From DATBQN01 sp963799925 (GTDB lineage: Bacteria > Acidobacteriota > Thermoanaerobaculia > Multivoradales > UBA5704): a DNA stretch of 64,000 nucleotides. The notes below the pieces were generated by a model, which saw nothing but the letters and a program-made list of their open reading frames with translations, was not told where the DNA came from and made no database searches. Position 1 is the first letter of the stretch. Every line of letters starts with the position of its first letter. This document shows positions 59,050 to 64,000 of the stretch, piece by piece. The stretch is taken from the NCBI GenBank assembly GCA_963799925.1, contig CAWCYZ010000002.1, positions 1 through 64,000 of the forward strand. The letters are read 5' to 3'. The position numbers were made by a program, and so were the translations under genes.

Positions 59050-59300
59050 CTATGGCTCGTACTCGTTCGATTTTGACCTGTTGCAGTCGAAACAGGCTAG
59101 TCGGAGGTTGTGCTCCTCGGAAGACCCGCCCTTACTCAGCGGTATAATGTGGTCAAATTCGATTTCATCATCACGCAGAACCCTCCGCACATCTGGCATC
59201 GATTGTTGTCGCTCCGCACGTCTCTGTCATGGTGTGCAGATGCTGCCGATTCGCGAAGCCTGCGTCTCGGTGAGCGTTCGTCACAGAAAACTGGGCAGTG
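59050..59300 (-). pseudogene. HNH endonuclease remnant
   Basis: On the minus strand NNRCQMCGG is followed, after restoring one G in a G-run near 59185, by VLRDDEIEFDHIIPLSKGGS, then SEEHNLRLACFDCNRSKSNE and a TAG at 59050. This is a canonical HNH motif (DHIIPLSKGG, the Asn of HNL) with a CxxC...CxxC zinc ribbon. The N-terminal boundary is unclear and no family sequence is seen upstream, so only the nuclease core is left or the gene is very short. Lower GC than its surroundings. Confidence 0.65.
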
Positions 59301-59444
59301 CCGAATACGGAGCAGGCCTTATCGTCGTCGCTATCGTCAGGAACTTCGGATAGTCGTTCGGATGAAGGTCCACCCCACTTCTCGACTAGCCTTCCGAGGA
59401 TGGCCCCCTCAGCGCGTCCCGAGCGGCTGCACCGCGCGAGGAGC

Positions 59445-64000
<4,556 letters not shown>

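Overview
The window is very GC-rich bacterial chromosome with almost no gene-free space. No rRNA, tRNA, CRISPR array, phage or complete insertion sequence was seen. The best guess for the host is a high-GC Acidobacteriota bacterium, perhaps Thermoanaerobaculia-like. The reasons are an ADOP-type MacB/FtsX permease (31.0-33.4 kb), secreted proteins with a Cys-containing C-terminal domain that I associate with that phylum, and HxxxxCxxC mini-proteins. This placement is inference.

Layout. 0.1-3.3 kb: an overlapping envelope operon with a coiled-coil lipoprotein, two YkuD L,D-transpeptidases and a secreted protein. 3.4-10.4 kb: TPR and TPR/cNMP-binding proteins, argE, hutF, a MntA-like nucleotidyltransferase and a SRAP protein. 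10.4-14.3 kb: metH behind a promoter and a SAM-I/IV-like leader RNA. 14.3-21.7 kb: an HU-DUF900 hydrolase fusion, an MbfA-type iron exporter, a cytochrome c, a hydrolase, a secreted Pro/Ala-rich protein, an acetyltransferase and an RdgC-like protein. 21.7-30.9 kb (minus strand): the centrepiece, five overlapping genes encoding FHA protein, PP2C phosphatase with a beta-helix domain, Ser/Thr kinase with a TPR-like tail, a SEDS polymerase fused to a class B penicillin-binding protein in one reading frame, and a second FHA protein. It parallels the actinobacterial fha-pstP-rodA-pbpA-pkn cluster and probably couples phosphosignalling to peptidoglycan synthesis.

31-37.3 kb: ADOP permease, secreted hydrolase, isochorismatase-like protein and glycerol kinase. 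37.4-39.8 kb: an island with a GT4 glycosyltransferase and a decayed PIN toxin, bounded by a 65-bp direct repeat of the 3' end of the neighbouring AI-2E-type permease gene. 39.7-47.6 kb: permease, secreted M20 peptidase, Rieske oxygenase, and two secreted proteins (a lower-GC glycoside hydrolase and a LamG protein). 47.7-53.5 kb: two secreted protein-isoaspartate methyltransferases and a secreted amidohydrolase in one overlapping operon, close to a PmbA-like protein and a secreted isoaspartyl peptidase. 53.7-56.3 kb: an RsbU/STAS/RsbW partner-switching module led by a 51-residue membrane protein. 56.6-59.4 kb: a GT14-like glycosyltransferase, an antitoxin with a broken toxin, a RibD-type reductase, a degenerate copy of the 3' end of the helicase gene and an HNH nuclease remnant. 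59.4-64 kb: an Lhr helicase running off the window.

Reading frames are interrupted by single-base indels at many places (about 2.1, 6.9, 9.0, 11.5, 22.8 and 27.8 kb, and densely at 28.6-30.8 and 59.5-64 kb). Conserved motifs continue across each break I resolved and most breaks are +1. I therefore treat these genes as intact genes read through an error-prone assembly, and reserve 'pseudogene' for remnants that have also lost parts. Several genes have a -10-like hexamer only 6-10 bases before the start codon, which suggests common leaderless transcription.
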